Shown here: piece after piece, positions 25,294 to 33,170 of the stretch | Numbering within the stretch: the stretch's first letter is position 1 | Layout of the letters: each line of letters opens with the position of its first letter | Assembly (NCBI GenBank): GCA_937877075.1 | Contig: CALEGD010000008.1 | Span: 1 to 38,948 of the forward strand | Source of the DNA: an uncultured Acholeplasmatales bacterium | GTDB taxonomy: Bacteria > Bacillota_I > Bacilli_A > ML615J-28 > CAG-698 | Direction of reading: 5' to 3' | Length of the DNA stretch: 38,948 nt | The notes under the pieces: model-generated | Database searches by the model: none | The model's input: the letters and a program-made list of their open reading frames with translations, nothing else | Told to the model about the DNA's origin: nothing | Program-made: the position numbers and the translations under genes

Positions 25294-25815
25294 ATGAAGA
25301 GACGAAATTTAAATAAAGCACAATTATTATGTGAACAAGAGTCGTACGATATATTTGCTAAAAAAATACCAGTAGATATTTCTAAAAGATTTTTTAAGGT
25401 TGTTATAGAGTTTGATGAAAAATCTGTATTTGATTTATACCAGGAGGGTGATATTTTTTATACCAAAGATATAATAGAAGAACTTGATAGGTTGGATCAA
25501 GAAAAACCTATAGAAAATACATCGCATGTTTTTTTGTTATTCTACGAATTAACTGGTGGTTGGGGTTCTAGGGGCACACCATTCTTATGGGGTGCGATGG
25601 CTAGAGAATTTTCCAATATTAAAATGCCAATAAGCAAAGAGAAGTTTAGGGTTGATTATTTAGAAGTTTATAAAAAACTTACTGGATGCGATTTGACTTC
25701 AGAAAAAAGAGAATATTTTTTTGTTAAAAACTTTTCGCATGGCGGTATTTCAACTGGCGTTATAAATGTCGATTTTTTTAGAGGGCAATTGGAAAAAATT
25801 ATGAAACTACTATAA
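25294..25815 (+). CDS. orphan protein of unknown function between IS-like ends
   Basis: Not recognised. An intact 173-residue soluble protein with no signal peptide or membrane helix. Notable parts are an aromatic, glycine-rich stretch LTGGWGSRGTPFLWGAMAREF (mid-protein) and the C-terminal FVKNFSHGGISTGVINVDFF. AAAGGGGG at 25277-25284 precedes the ATG. It is the only intact gene between the two direct IS21-like ends (24423 and 25924), so it looks like captured cargo. Small immunity or antitoxin-like proteins share this size and setting, but nothing in the sequence proves that. Confidence 0.65.
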   Translation: MKRRNLNKAQLLCEQESYDIFAKKIPVDISKRFFKVVIEFDEKSVFDLYQEGDIFYTKDIIEELDRLDQEKPIENTSHVFLLFYELTGGWGSRGTPFLWGAMAREFSNIKMPISKEKFRVDYLEVYKKLTGCDLTSEKREYFFVKNFSHGGISTGVINVDFFRGQLEKIMKLL

Positions 25816-26183
25816 AAACAATTATATTTAATAACCTATGCTTCAATGATCACAGTGAAAAATCTAAATATTGGTGTACGCAAAGATTTTATCAGTGTGT
25901 ACGCAAAATCTTGAAATTTATCAAGGTGTACGCATTGTATCAAAATTGGAGTTTTCTTTCATATTAGAAGTAATGGTTTGATACATAGTTATCAAGCCTT
26001 TTTTCTTTGGCAGAAAGGGAAAAATCTCCTATCCGCCAGTTTTTAGGAGACCTGTTATAGTTCGACTCTAGACTATTATTAGAGCTCTTTTTTAATTGCT
26101 ATTCAACAATTTAACGATTACCTAACAAATTATAGGAAAATTGGTGGAAACGTGATAAAATATTGTAAAGGAATGGTGTTACT
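25816..26183 (+). other. intergenic IS-end cluster, no gene
   Basis: Holds three GTGTACGCA words (25874, 25897, 25926), the IS21-like end copy B (25924-25985), and an inverted repeat TCTCCTA/TAGGAGA near 26022-26052. No coding stretch is supported. Confidence 0.55.
25874..25985 (+). repeat. IS21-like end, copy B, with three GTGTACGCA repeats
   Basis: GTGTACGCA occurs at 25874-25882, 25897-25905 and 25926-25934. The last begins the segment shared with copy A and contains TGTATCAAA (25936-25944) / TTTGATACA (25977-25985). The spacing of 23 and 29 bp fits the multiple terminal repeats of IS21-type ends. No transposase gene accompanies them. Confidence 0.6.
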
Positions 26184-26558
26184 ATGATTAAGTTCTAAGG
26201 ATATAATGATGCGCGAGCAATTGCAGCATATAATAAAAGTAACTTAACAAAAATGTTCTTATGGTTTGCGTTGATTTGTATAATTGTCTCTTTAGTTGCT
26301 ATTTTAGTTCCATTATATGAACTTTTGTTTGTTTGGGGAGTTTATATATTTATTATATTGATTTGTTTATTTGCAATGTCATTTAGTAAATATGATGACA
26401 AGGTTTTAAAAGAGAAAGGGATAAAAACTAAACATCTATTTAAAATTGATGATTTTAAATTATTCAAAGATGGCATTGAAATCAAAAATAAAGATCAAAT
26501 TAAGTTTTATGTTTATAAAAAATATATATTTCTAGAATTTAAAAAACAAAATCTATAG
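26184..26558 (+). pseudogene. small two-helix membrane protein with stop at codon 5
   Basis: ATG 26184 reads MIKF, then TAA, then in the same frame GYNDARAIAAYNKSNLTK and two adjacent membrane helices (about 26253-26385), ending with a lysine-rich beta-like segment KIDDFKLFKDGIEIKNKDQ. The nonsense codon could be CAA mutated to TAA. An internal ATG at 26253 could give a 101-residue product but has no ribosome site. The C-terminus resembles a truncated PH-like domain. Family not recognised. Confidence 0.55.
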
Positions 26559-26559
26559 T

Positions 26560-26931
26560 AATCAAAACAGCCATAGCCAGCATCTGCATGTCAGGAGGAA
26601 GCAAAATGCATCTAAACAAATTAATACAAGTTGCGCTTTGGATATTCATTCAAGCTAAACTTGAAATTGAATACAAATTATTGTATAATATTAACAGATA
26701 CATAGATCTGTCAGGAGGAGCTTTTAAAATGTTAGCTCTTGATTTTTGCTTTCTACCTCTAGTTTCAGTATTATAAATGTCTTTTTTAAAAAAGAATTTA
26801 TTAAAATCAATATCCTTTACAAGATCATTAAAAGTAATAACTTCATCAGTTACTTTGAAAGTTACTTCTAGATTTAGTGGTAATTGAATTTGAGTTGTGA
26901 TATAATTAGATTGTGCTAAGAAATTAGACAT
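26560..26931 (-). mobile_element. IS1182-family transposase N-terminal remnant
   Basis: The first ~55 residues (MSNFLAQSNYITTQIQLPLN ... VITFNDLVKDIDFNKFF) match the N-terminus of IS1182-type transposases, followed by GRKQKSRANILK. The order then breaks. A short APPDRS piece (a typical later motif) intrudes before YLLILYNNLYSISSLA and a stop at 26650. A second PPD-like piece appears at about 26590. The word GTCAGGAGG occurs at both points on the plus strand, so a recombination between short repeats is likely. The DDE core is absent. Confidence 0.65.
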
Positions 26932-27015
26932 AAAATAAGCCTCTCTTGGATAATATTTATATACAAACTTGGTCGGATGTATATATATCTATTATACCAT
27001 AAGAGGCCTTATTTT
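26932..27015. repeat. inverted repeat at the outer end of the IS1182 remnant
   Basis: AATAAGCCTCTCTTGGATAATA (from 26934) pairs with TATTATACCATAAGAGGCCT (from 26991) with small bulges, followed on the plus strand by TTATTTTTAT. It lies just before the transposase start and may be the terminal repeat plus a hairpin that stops outside transcription. Confidence 0.6.
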
Positions 27016-27036
27016 TATATAGTCAATATAACGCAC

Positions 27037-27082
27037 AAAAGGTGAAGCAAAGGGTTTTCGTCCTAAAGGTTTCACCTTTTTT
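27037..27082 (+). terminator. terminator hairpin 1 at the junction
   Basis: AAAAGGTGAA (27037-27046) and TTCACCTTTT (27071-27080), perfect 10-bp stem, large structured loop, then TT. Confidence 0.7.
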
Positions 27083-27116
27083 GTAGGCTATTTTATTTCT
27101 TTACAGCCCCTTTTTT

Positions 27117-27148
27117 ACGAAAATAGGGGGAGAAAATCCCCTTTTTCG
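27117..27148 (+). terminator. terminator hairpin 2 at the junction
   Basis: ACGAAAATAGGGG pairs with CCCCTTTTTCGT across loop GAGAAAAT; the stem is symmetric enough to work from either side. Confidence 0.6.
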
Positions 27149-27365
27149 TATCCAAATGCAAGTTTGCAGGTTGCTTGTACTGAGTGATTTGAAGGCTTTT
27201 TTCCTTTTTATGTTAGCTAAAACGCAAAAGCTCTACAAAAACACAGAAGGTTAATAAGAACACATTATAAAAAGTATTGCTGGATTGAAAATTGGAAAAA
27301 TGTTACACAAGAATGTATCTTGGATTTGATGGTGATTATCTATTATTATGGATTATAATTGCGAA

Positions 27366-28157
27366 TTATTTCAAAATACCCAAAGCTTCACCAATTTTGC
27401 CACCATTTAGAATGTGGCGCTTTATATTGATTTGCAACGAGGTGTTTTCGGGAAAATCTTGTGGCGAAAGGTTTTTATTTTTGAAAACCCATTGAATATA
27501 GCCGGTGCCTTCTTCGTCTAATTTTACAATATCAAATCTATTTTGGAACATAAGGATTTTTGATGTCGCAGGTAAAACAAGTTTTAAATTTGGCGAGACA
27601 AGCCAACAATAGCAAAAAAAAGGTGCGCTTGAATATTTTTTGAATTTTTTTGAAAAAAAGTTTTTAGCAATAGCAAAGGATTCGTCCAATTTGCTTGGGG
27701 TTAGGTCACAATCTGATGGAATATGAATGGAAATGGCAAGTTTATCTTCCAAGGTACTGAGTTCAAATTCCAATTCGCCTAGACGGAAAAGCAAACAAGA
27801 AAGTTGGCGACCTACCCAAAAACCTCGATCAAAACCATATTCGCCATAACTAATTTTGTGTTCGTTGATAAATCTTGAAAAGCATTTAAATGTGTCAACA
27901 AAAATAAGGTGATCAATACCTAAAAGTTCATATTGTTTTTCTGTCGCTAGTCCAGCCATAAGCATAACTTTCAGTTGAACAAACCAATCAAATTGTTTTA
28001 GCCATTGATATGCAATTTTATATTGATCTTTTTTTGTCAATTGGTTAATAAGTAAATATGTTTGTGTTTCGTCAAAAGGTATTTGTGTTCTTAACAGTAT
28101 TTCTACGACCTGTGTAGGAATATCTATTTCATTGCATAGTTTAACAAAATTGTTCAT
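27366..28157 (-). CDS. acyltransferase with NAT_N-like and GNAT_C-like domains
   Basis: A 263-residue protein matching the two-domain acyltransferase family (formerly DUF5596). An all-helical N-terminal half is followed by a C-terminal GNAT-like half with the hallmark run HIPSDCDLTPSKLDESFAIA, then FFCYCWLVSPNLKLVLPATS and ILMFQNRFDI. The family is often found in glycan-use loci; a defined substrate is not known to me. It shares the minus strand with the AraC gene (18 bp apart), so both are probably cotranscribed. An acyl transfer to an amino sugar or to a sugar intermediate is a guess from context. TACTCCTC complement (GAGGAG) supplies the start signal. Confidence 0.72.
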   Translation of the reverse strand: MNNFVKLCNEIDIPTQVVEILLRTQIPFDETQTYLLINQLTKKDQYKIAYQWLKQFDWFVQLKVMLMAGLATEKQYELLGIDHLIFVDTFKCFSRFINEHKISYGEYGFDRGFWVGRQLSCLLFRLGELEFELSTLEDKLAISIHIPSDCDLTPSKLDESFAIAKNFFSKKFKKYSSAPFFCYCWLVSPNLKLVLPATSKILMFQNRFDIVKLDEEGTGYIQWVFKNKNLSPQDFPENTSLQINIKRHILNGGKIGEALGILK

Positions 28158-28175
28158 TGTTACTCCTCGTCTTTT

Positions 28176-29024
28176 TTAAATTTTTTTCAGATATTGTTTT
28201 GGTGTAGTTCCAAAGTTTTTTTTAAATGTGGAAATAAAATAGGTATCACTTCCAAAACCTGTTTTTAGTGCAACGTCAGAAACGGGCATACCTTCTTGCA
28301 AGAGCAGTATTGCTTTAGACAATCTGCACGATTTGATGTAATCGCTAATGCCAAAACCCATCTTTTCCTTGAATATGCGGCAAAGATAATATTTGTTGAA
28401 CGAAAACTTGCTGCTTAGCATATCTAGCGAAATAGGATAACTGTAGTTTTCTTGGATAAACTTCATTATTTCGTTTAGTCTTGGGTCTTCGTTTGTTTCA
28501 GTGTTATAGTGCGGTTTTTTGTCGAAACTGTCGTTGATAAACAAAAGCAACTGCAACAAGAACAAATCCATTTTTATATCTTTGTGTGGTGTATCATTGC
28601 TGTTTAAATCTATCATTTTGTTAACTATGGACAAAAAAATTTGAGCTTCTATATCGGAAAGGGAAAGTTTATGCCTTCGTGATGATTTCGAGTTAGTAAA
28701 GCAATCTAGCAAAAACGACATAGATTGATCGTACTTTGTTACAACCTTTGGAGAAAAGTTGACTACATATCGGTCATAATCCTCGATGGATGAGATGGAG
28801 ATTTTGTGTGCATCGGTGTTATTGAATAAAAACAAATCATTTTTCTGTACATCGTATATTTTATTATCCACAAAAAATTTATTGTTGTCACTTTGACTAA
28901 AATAAATTTCGTAATGGCTATGTATGTGCATAAAATAAAATTCGTTAATTTCGCTTTTGCTTCCATGTTTGTGTAATACTTCGGCATTTTTAACTCTGGA
29001 TGGAAATACTTTTATTTCTCGCAT
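28176..29024 (-). CDS. AraC-family transcriptional regulator
   Basis: Sugar-responsive regulator of the divergent operon. The 282-residue protein has an N-terminal cupin with HIHSHYEIYFSQ and DLFLFNNTDAHKI (ligand pocket), and a C-terminal double HTH: ISLDMLSSKFSFNKYYLCRIFKEKMGF and MPVSDVALKTGFGSDTYFISTFKKNFGTTPKQY. The frame extends 25 codons further, but ATG 29024 is preferred. It has AAAGGAG upstream, and the transcription start predicted from TTGACA (29078-29073) and TAAACT (29055-29050) falls near 29043, inside the extension. Because that -35 box is part of the operator, the protein probably regulates itself. Confidence 0.9.
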   Translation of the reverse strand: MREIKVFPSRVKNAEVLHKHGSKSEINEFYFMHIHSHYEIYFSQSDNNKFFVDNKIYDVQKNDLFLFNNTDAHKISISSIEDYDRYVVNFSPKVVTKYDQSMSFLLDCFTNSKSSRRHKLSLSDIEAQIFLSIVNKMIDLNSNDTPHKDIKMDLFLLQLLLFINDSFDKKPHYNTETNEDPRLNEIMKFIQENYSYPISLDMLSSKFSFNKYYLCRIFKEKMGFGISDYIKSCRLSKAILLLQEGMPVSDVALKTGFGSDTYFISTFKKNFGTTPKQYLKKI

Positions 29025-29049
29025 ATTGTTCCACTCTCCTTTCTTTGGT

Positions 29050-29078
29050 AGTTTAGCATAGTTCTTTTTTAATGTCAA
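29050..29078 (-). promoter_or_regulatory. AraC gene promoter overlapping the operator
   Basis: On the minus strand: TTGACA (29078 to 29073), a 17-bp spacer, TAAACT (29055 to 29050). The -35 box is the complement of the TGTCAA that begins the operator, so activator binding there would block or modulate araC transcription. Confidence 0.7.
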
Positions 29079-29111
29079 TATATTTAAGCTTTTAGACAAT
29101 ATATCAAAAGG
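29073..29111 (+). promoter_or_regulatory. AraC operator, copy 1 (tandem half-sites 21 bp apart)
   Basis: Half-sites GTCAATATATTTAAG (29074-29088) and GACAATATATCAAAAGG (29095-29111) are direct repeats at a 21-bp period, typical of AraC-family binding on one DNA face. The same arrangement recurs at 38416-38454. The first base is exactly 58 bp upstream of the -10 box. Confidence 0.75.
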
Positions 29112-29127
29112 ATTTTTGGTTTTCCCA

Positions 29128-29136
29128 TGGTATAAT
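29128..29136 (+). promoter_or_regulatory. extended -10 box of the nagB operon
   Basis: TGG-TATAAT (29128-29136) with no recognisable -35 box, as expected for an activator-dependent promoter. A start near 29143 leaves a ~25-nt leader before ATG 29168. Confidence 0.75.
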
Positions 29137-29167
29137 GACCTTAGAAAAATTATTTTTAGGAGTTATC

Positions 29168-29956
29168 ATGTTTATTAAAGAGTACAAAAAAGATCGTTTG
29201 GTATGCAATGTTTTTTCCGACAGGGATTCAATGGGAAAATATGCCGGTAGACAAATTGCTGAAGTCATGAGAAAATTACTTAAATGTCAAAAGGAAATCA
29301 ATATGATTTTTGCTGCTGCTCCATCACAAAATGAGGTTTTATCTTATTTGGTGCAGGAAAAAGATATTGATTGGTCGCGTGTTATTGCTTTTCATATGGA
29401 TGAATATATAGGTCTGGAAAAAGGTTCGCCTAAATCATTTGGATACTATCTCGATAATGCAATATTCAAACATGTAAATATGAAAGCAGTTTACTATATC
29501 GGGACAACAGGACCTTCGGATGAATTGTGCAATCGTTATGAACAACTACTTAAAGATCATTCAATAGACATTGTCTGTTTAGGAATTGGTGAAAACGGTC
29601 ATATTGCTTTCAATGATCCACATGTTGCAGATTTTAATGATTGCAAATTAGTCAAAGTTGTTGATTTGGGTGAAGAGTGTCGTCATCAACAAGTTAACGA
29701 CAAAACGTTCGATACCCTTGACGAAGTACCAAAGTATGCTGTTACATTGACTATCCCGACATTGACATCGGCAAAATATATGTTCTGTACAGTTCCAACG
29801 CTACACAAGGCATCTGCTGTTTACCACACAATGATGGACGAAATCAGCGAAACGGTTCCTGCTACAATCATGCGACGTCACGAACATGCTGTGATGTTTA
29901 CAGATGTAGACAGTGCAAGCATTCTCATGCAAAAACAAACTGAGGAGTTATTATGA
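29168..29956 (+). CDS. glucosamine-6-phosphate deaminase-like protein (NagB family, variant active site)
   Basis: Expected reaction: glucosamine-6-phosphate to fructose-6-phosphate plus ammonia. The 262 residues include the substrate loop FHMDEYIG (Asp78) and the catalytic block GIGENGHIAFND. E. coli NagB has NDGHIAFNE there: its ring-opening Asp141 is Asn143 here, His143 is kept (His145), and Glu148 is Asp150. This pattern marks a NagB-like subgroup, so the substrate might be another amino-sugar phosphate. ATG 29168 has AGGAG (29159-29163); an upstream ATG at 29135 lies before the predicted transcript start. It is the first gene of the operon and overlaps the next by 4 bp. Confidence 0.85.
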   Translation: MFIKEYKKDRLVCNVFSDRDSMGKYAGRQIAEVMRKLLKCQKEINMIFAAAPSQNEVLSYLVQEKDIDWSRVIAFHMDEYIGLEKGSPKSFGYYLDNAIFKHVNMKAVYYIGTTGPSDELCNRYEQLLKDHSIDIVCLGIGENGHIAFNDPHVADFNDCKLVKVVDLGEECRHQQVNDKTFDTLDEVPKYAVTLTIPTLTSAKYMFCTVPTLHKASAVYHTMMDEISETVPATIMRRHEHAVMFTDVDSASILMQKQTEELL

Positions 29957-31215
29957 AAGAATGGAACAAACCCCCAATAGTCAGAGAGGTTTTTTTTGAT
30001 GACTTTTCACAAGGAATCCGTTCTAATGTTTGGCGTGCGCTAAACGAACGTTGGAAAAGTCAAAAAAATAACGGGTATTCACAAGATAATTGTATGGTTA
30101 CTACTGATGCCTATCAAGTTAGTGCAAATGGCGCAACAGGCGGTTTGGTTGTGATTTGTTCCAATGGTGACTTAACTGCGGATGTTGGCAAAAAAAGGCA
30201 AGGTGGTGGTATAGTAACCAAACAGCTTTTTGGACCGGGCAAATATGAAGTTCGCATGAAGGTTGTTCCACGTGTTGGACAATGTAGTGCAATCTGGACA
30301 TATTTTAACAACTGGTCAGATAGTATGGAAACGTTAAAGTATAGTGAAATTGACCTGGAAGCGCCACATGGTGGCGACTATCGTCATTGGACGGGTACAA
30401 CATACGAAAAATATTTAAATTCCGACAACAAAATTTGCAGTTCGCAAGTGGTTGATACAATTCCACTTAACGATGGTCAATGGCATATATTGTCTTTCGA
30501 GTGGCGTACAGACGAAGAAAACGCCGACTGTGGAGTGATTTGGTATCTTGATGGCAAAAAAGTTTTGCGCATTAATGAGGCTGTTCCCAAGTACACTGCA
30601 ACTTTTTGGGTTGCATCGTTATTTCAAAATGCTATTGCATGGCTAGGCGATCCGTTATTTGAAAAAGCATATATGTATATCGATTGGGTTCGTATAACGC
30701 AATATTCCGATCCATGCCTGGATGGTAGCGCCGAAAAGGAAAGTCAACTTTGCTTTACCGGTATAGATTTGGGAAATAAACCTGTTCCACAAACAAACTA
30801 TATAGCCAATTCGGATTTTAGTTCTCCGGCACAAACAACAAGTTTCAATGGTAGAGAGATTTTCTCGTGGAAAATACAGGGTGGCGCAATAAGGGATAAT
30901 CAGCTTTTATTGAAAGATGGAAGAGCAGAACAAACAATATATGCACAGTATGCCAATTTTCAATATAACTTGCAATTGACAGGTAAAACAAATGGCAAAG
31001 TCATGGTGTATTTCCAATTTTTATCTGGACAAGCCAATAAGATTGATCCTGATTTACAAGTGGTTGGACAAAGCGATGTTTTGCAAATGGATTCTTCGTC
31101 AAACACACTTCAAGGAGTCTTAAAAATTGATCACCAACAAACAGAACACATCAAATTAGTTATTGAATGTGTTGGAGAATGTGTTATAGACGAAGTGCAT
31201 TTGACGCTTTGTTGA
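29953..31215 (+). CDS. cytoplasmic GH16-like glycoside hydrolase with C-terminal beta-sandwich
   Basis: The 420-residue protein starts with a GH16-type jelly roll: FDDFS near residue 17, IVTKQLFGPGKYEVRMK, then the catalytic motif SEIDLE (Glu132 nucleophile, Asp134, Glu136 acid/base), and WHILSFEWR...WYLDGKKV. Residues ~280-420 look like a CBM4/9-type carbohydrate-binding fold (NSDFSSPAQ...WKIQGG). GH16 includes beta-1,3-glucanases and endo-beta-galactosidases; the operon's amino-sugar genes favour a GlcNAc-containing substrate, but that is inference. No signal peptide is present, which is unusual for GH16, since these are normally secreted. It is coupled to nagB by ATGA. Confidence 0.78.
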   Translation: MKEWNKPPIVREVFFDDFSQGIRSNVWRALNERWKSQKNNGYSQDNCMVTTDAYQVSANGATGGLVVICSNGDLTADVGKKRQGGGIVTKQLFGPGKYEVRMKVVPRVGQCSAIWTYFNNWSDSMETLKYSEIDLEAPHGGDYRHWTGTTYEKYLNSDNKICSSQVVDTIPLNDGQWHILSFEWRTDEENADCGVIWYLDGKKVLRINEAVPKYTATFWVASLFQNAIAWLGDPLFEKAYMYIDWVRITQYSDPCLDGSAEKESQLCFTGIDLGNKPVPQTNYIANSDFSSPAQTTSFNGREIFSWKIQGGAIRDNQLLLKDGRAEQTIYAQYANFQYNLQLTGKTNGKVMVYFQFLSGQANKIDPDLQVVGQSDVLQMDSSSNTLQGVLKIDHQQTEHIKLVIECVGECVIDEVHLTLC

Positions 31216-31248
31216 TGAAATAGTAAACGTTATCAAGGAGAAAAAAGT

Positions 31249-33132
31249 ATGCAACTGAAAATGAGATGTCTGCAATTAGATCTTGCACGTCAAAAAGAAA
31301 CTATAGAGTTTGTAAAATCGTATGCTGATTTTGCGGTACAAAATGGCTACAACGCCCTTGTGTTGTATTTGGAAAATGCTGTTCGCACCGAAGACACGTA
31401 TTTTTTCAATAATGACGATACCTATTCTGCCGAAGAAATAATGGAAATTGTTGCGTATGCGGAAAGTTTGGGCCTTGATGTAATCCCAGCTTTGGAAAAC
31501 TTAGATCATTTGGAAAAGTTTTTTTGCTATCCACAGCTAGAAGGTTTTTCAGAAATCAAGAATAAAAGTGAAGGACGTGGTTTTTCCCCTTTTGAACACG
31601 GCTCTTGTGGTTGTATTTCAAATCCTGACCTACACAAGTTCATGGATAAGTACATTATGGATGTTTGTTCGTTGTTCCACAGTAAATATGTGCATGTTGG
31701 CTTGGACGAGCCTTTTGATTTGGCAGTTTGTCCCACTTGCCAAAAAGCTGCAAAACAAGTTGGAAAAGCACAACTCTTTTTACGCCACATTTTGCACACA
31801 CACCAACTGGTAACATCAATGGGTAAAACAATGATGATGTGGGATGACTTTTTCGAATACGCTGACATTGTCGATCAGCTTCCGCGTGATATCATTATGT
31901 GCAATTGGAACTATGTTTTTATGGACGACGAGCCACAAGGACATTGGACAAACCGTATCAAAAAAGATTGGTTCAAGTTGTATGATCAACTTGGTTTTCA
32001 ATATATGTTTTGCACCTATGCGCACAGAGCATCTTCAACATACAACGTGGAAACCTTTACTAACTACGCTAGTCAACACAAACCTATTGGCGCAATTATG
32101 ACTACTTGGCGCAGGTCGGAATCGTTCTATCAAGGCGCATATCCATGCATTGCCTATGCAGGCGCGCTTTGGAGTGGTCGGTGCTCTGACAAAGTAAAGG
32201 TATATACTCAACTTTTAAATAACGAAGAGGCAGCCAAACTTGTGTTGTCACTTAACATTGTGGAATGTGGAAACAACATGAACGTGGCAAATGTCTGCGA
32301 GGGCGATTACATGCTAAAATTGATGTATCGAGATTTGTTACAATACAATCTTACGCAATTGGAAAAGTTTGTCGTTTCCGCCCAAGGTTTGGCATACGAT
32401 ATTCTTTTGGATATTTTTGATTATATTTTGGAAATATATCTCAATTTGTATATCCAAAAACTTGGGGTGGAAATATTCGACAACTATGTTTCGAAAAACA
32501 AAGAAACCCAATACTTTTTGGACAAAATTACTTTTGTTGAGCAAAGCTTTTACAAGCTAAAAGCCAATGCTAATTACCTTTGGGGCAAGTATAGACCAAA
32601 TATAAAGAGTTGTTTTGATGGTTTTGAAAATAAATATAAAGGTATTTTTGCCAAAATTGAGCAACTCAAACAAGATATATGCACAAACGAAAAGGGCGTT
32701 TTGTATGCAGAAATGATGCTTTACGATCCCTATTCAACAGTTAAAACGCAAATTCGCATTAAATATCAAGATGAAGAAGAAACTGTTTTGTTCGATGGCG
32801 TAACAAAACCTACAGTTGCGTTGTTTGAAACAGGAGGCTGTTATAGTTATCGTTTTGCAACACAAAACAAGGCAATAGAGTATATAGTTTTTGGTGTTAG
32901 TGGCGAAGGTGCATTGTATCCATTGCATTTTAGGTATTGCTTCGACGGCAACAAATATGTTGTGGCTACTGCACAAGCGGTTTGTGGACATGTGGAAAAT
33001 TGTCAGAACCTTTTGTTTGAGAATACTCGTTTTGCACAACTAGGTGTGGATGACGGGCTGGCTCATTTTAACGATATTAATTTATCCAAGCAACGTCACG
33101 AAGTAAAAATCACTTTTAAACCTCTTGCGTGA
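31249..33132 (+). CDS. cytoplasmic GH20-like beta-N-acetylhexosaminidase
   Basis: Removes terminal beta-linked GlcNAc or GalNAc. The barrel is recognisable: YNALVLYLENA, GLDVIPALENLDHLE, then YVHVGLDEPF with the catalytic Asp153-Glu154 pair, followed by KTMMMWDDFF and the aromatic YRRSESF-like region. The substrate-assisted mechanism of GH20 needs exactly this Asp-Glu pair. The N-terminal non-catalytic domain of secreted GH20 enzymes is missing and no signal peptide is present. A ~130-residue C-terminal beta domain (about 490-625) is of unknown role. Total 627 aa. AAGGAG at 31236-31241 supports the start. It would release free GlcNAc or GalNAc, and no kinase for it is in the window. Confidence 0.78.
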   Translation: MQLKMRCLQLDLARQKETIEFVKSYADFAVQNGYNALVLYLENAVRTEDTYFFNNDDTYSAEEIMEIVAYAESLGLDVIPALENLDHLEKFFCYPQLEGFSEIKNKSEGRGFSPFEHGSCGCISNPDLHKFMDKYIMDVCSLFHSKYVHVGLDEPFDLAVCPTCQKAAKQVGKAQLFLRHILHTHQLVTSMGKTMMMWDDFFEYADIVDQLPRDIIMCNWNYVFMDDEPQGHWTNRIKKDWFKLYDQLGFQYMFCTYAHRASSTYNVETFTNYASQHKPIGAIMTTWRRSESFYQGAYPCIAYAGALWSGRCSDKVKVYTQLLNNEEAAKLVLSLNIVECGNNMNVANVCEGDYMLKLMYRDLLQYNLTQLEKFVVSAQGLAYDILLDIFDYILEIYLNLYIQKLGVEIFDNYVSKNKETQYFLDKITFVEQSFYKLKANANYLWGKYRPNIKSCFDGFENKYKGIFAKIEQLKQDICTNEKGVLYAEMMLYDPYSTVKTQIRIKYQDEEETVLFDGVTKPTVALFETGGCYSYRFATQNKAIEYIVFGVSGEGALYPLHFRYCFDGNKYVVATAQAVCGHVENCQNLLFENTRFAQLGVDDGLAHFNDINLSKQRHEVKITFKPLA

Positions 33133-33170
33133 CATATGAAAAAACAACACGTGCTATCGAGGAAAAACGG

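Larger units (their letters stand above)
27016..27365 (+). other. junction region with two terminators, no gene
   Basis: After the IS remnant come two strong hairpins (27037-27082 and 27117-27148), then about 200 bp without a supported gene. A short reading frame tail (KYCWIENWKNVTQE..., ending 27361) has no start signal or family. Base use changes immediately after this region, so the join between host DNA and the carbohydrate locus probably lies here. Confidence 0.5.

Noticed and set aside
27271..27361. Short plus-strand coding tail (KYCWIENWKNVTQE...)
   Set aside because: No start codon with ribosome site, no recognised family and only ~35 codons; mentioned in the junction entry only.
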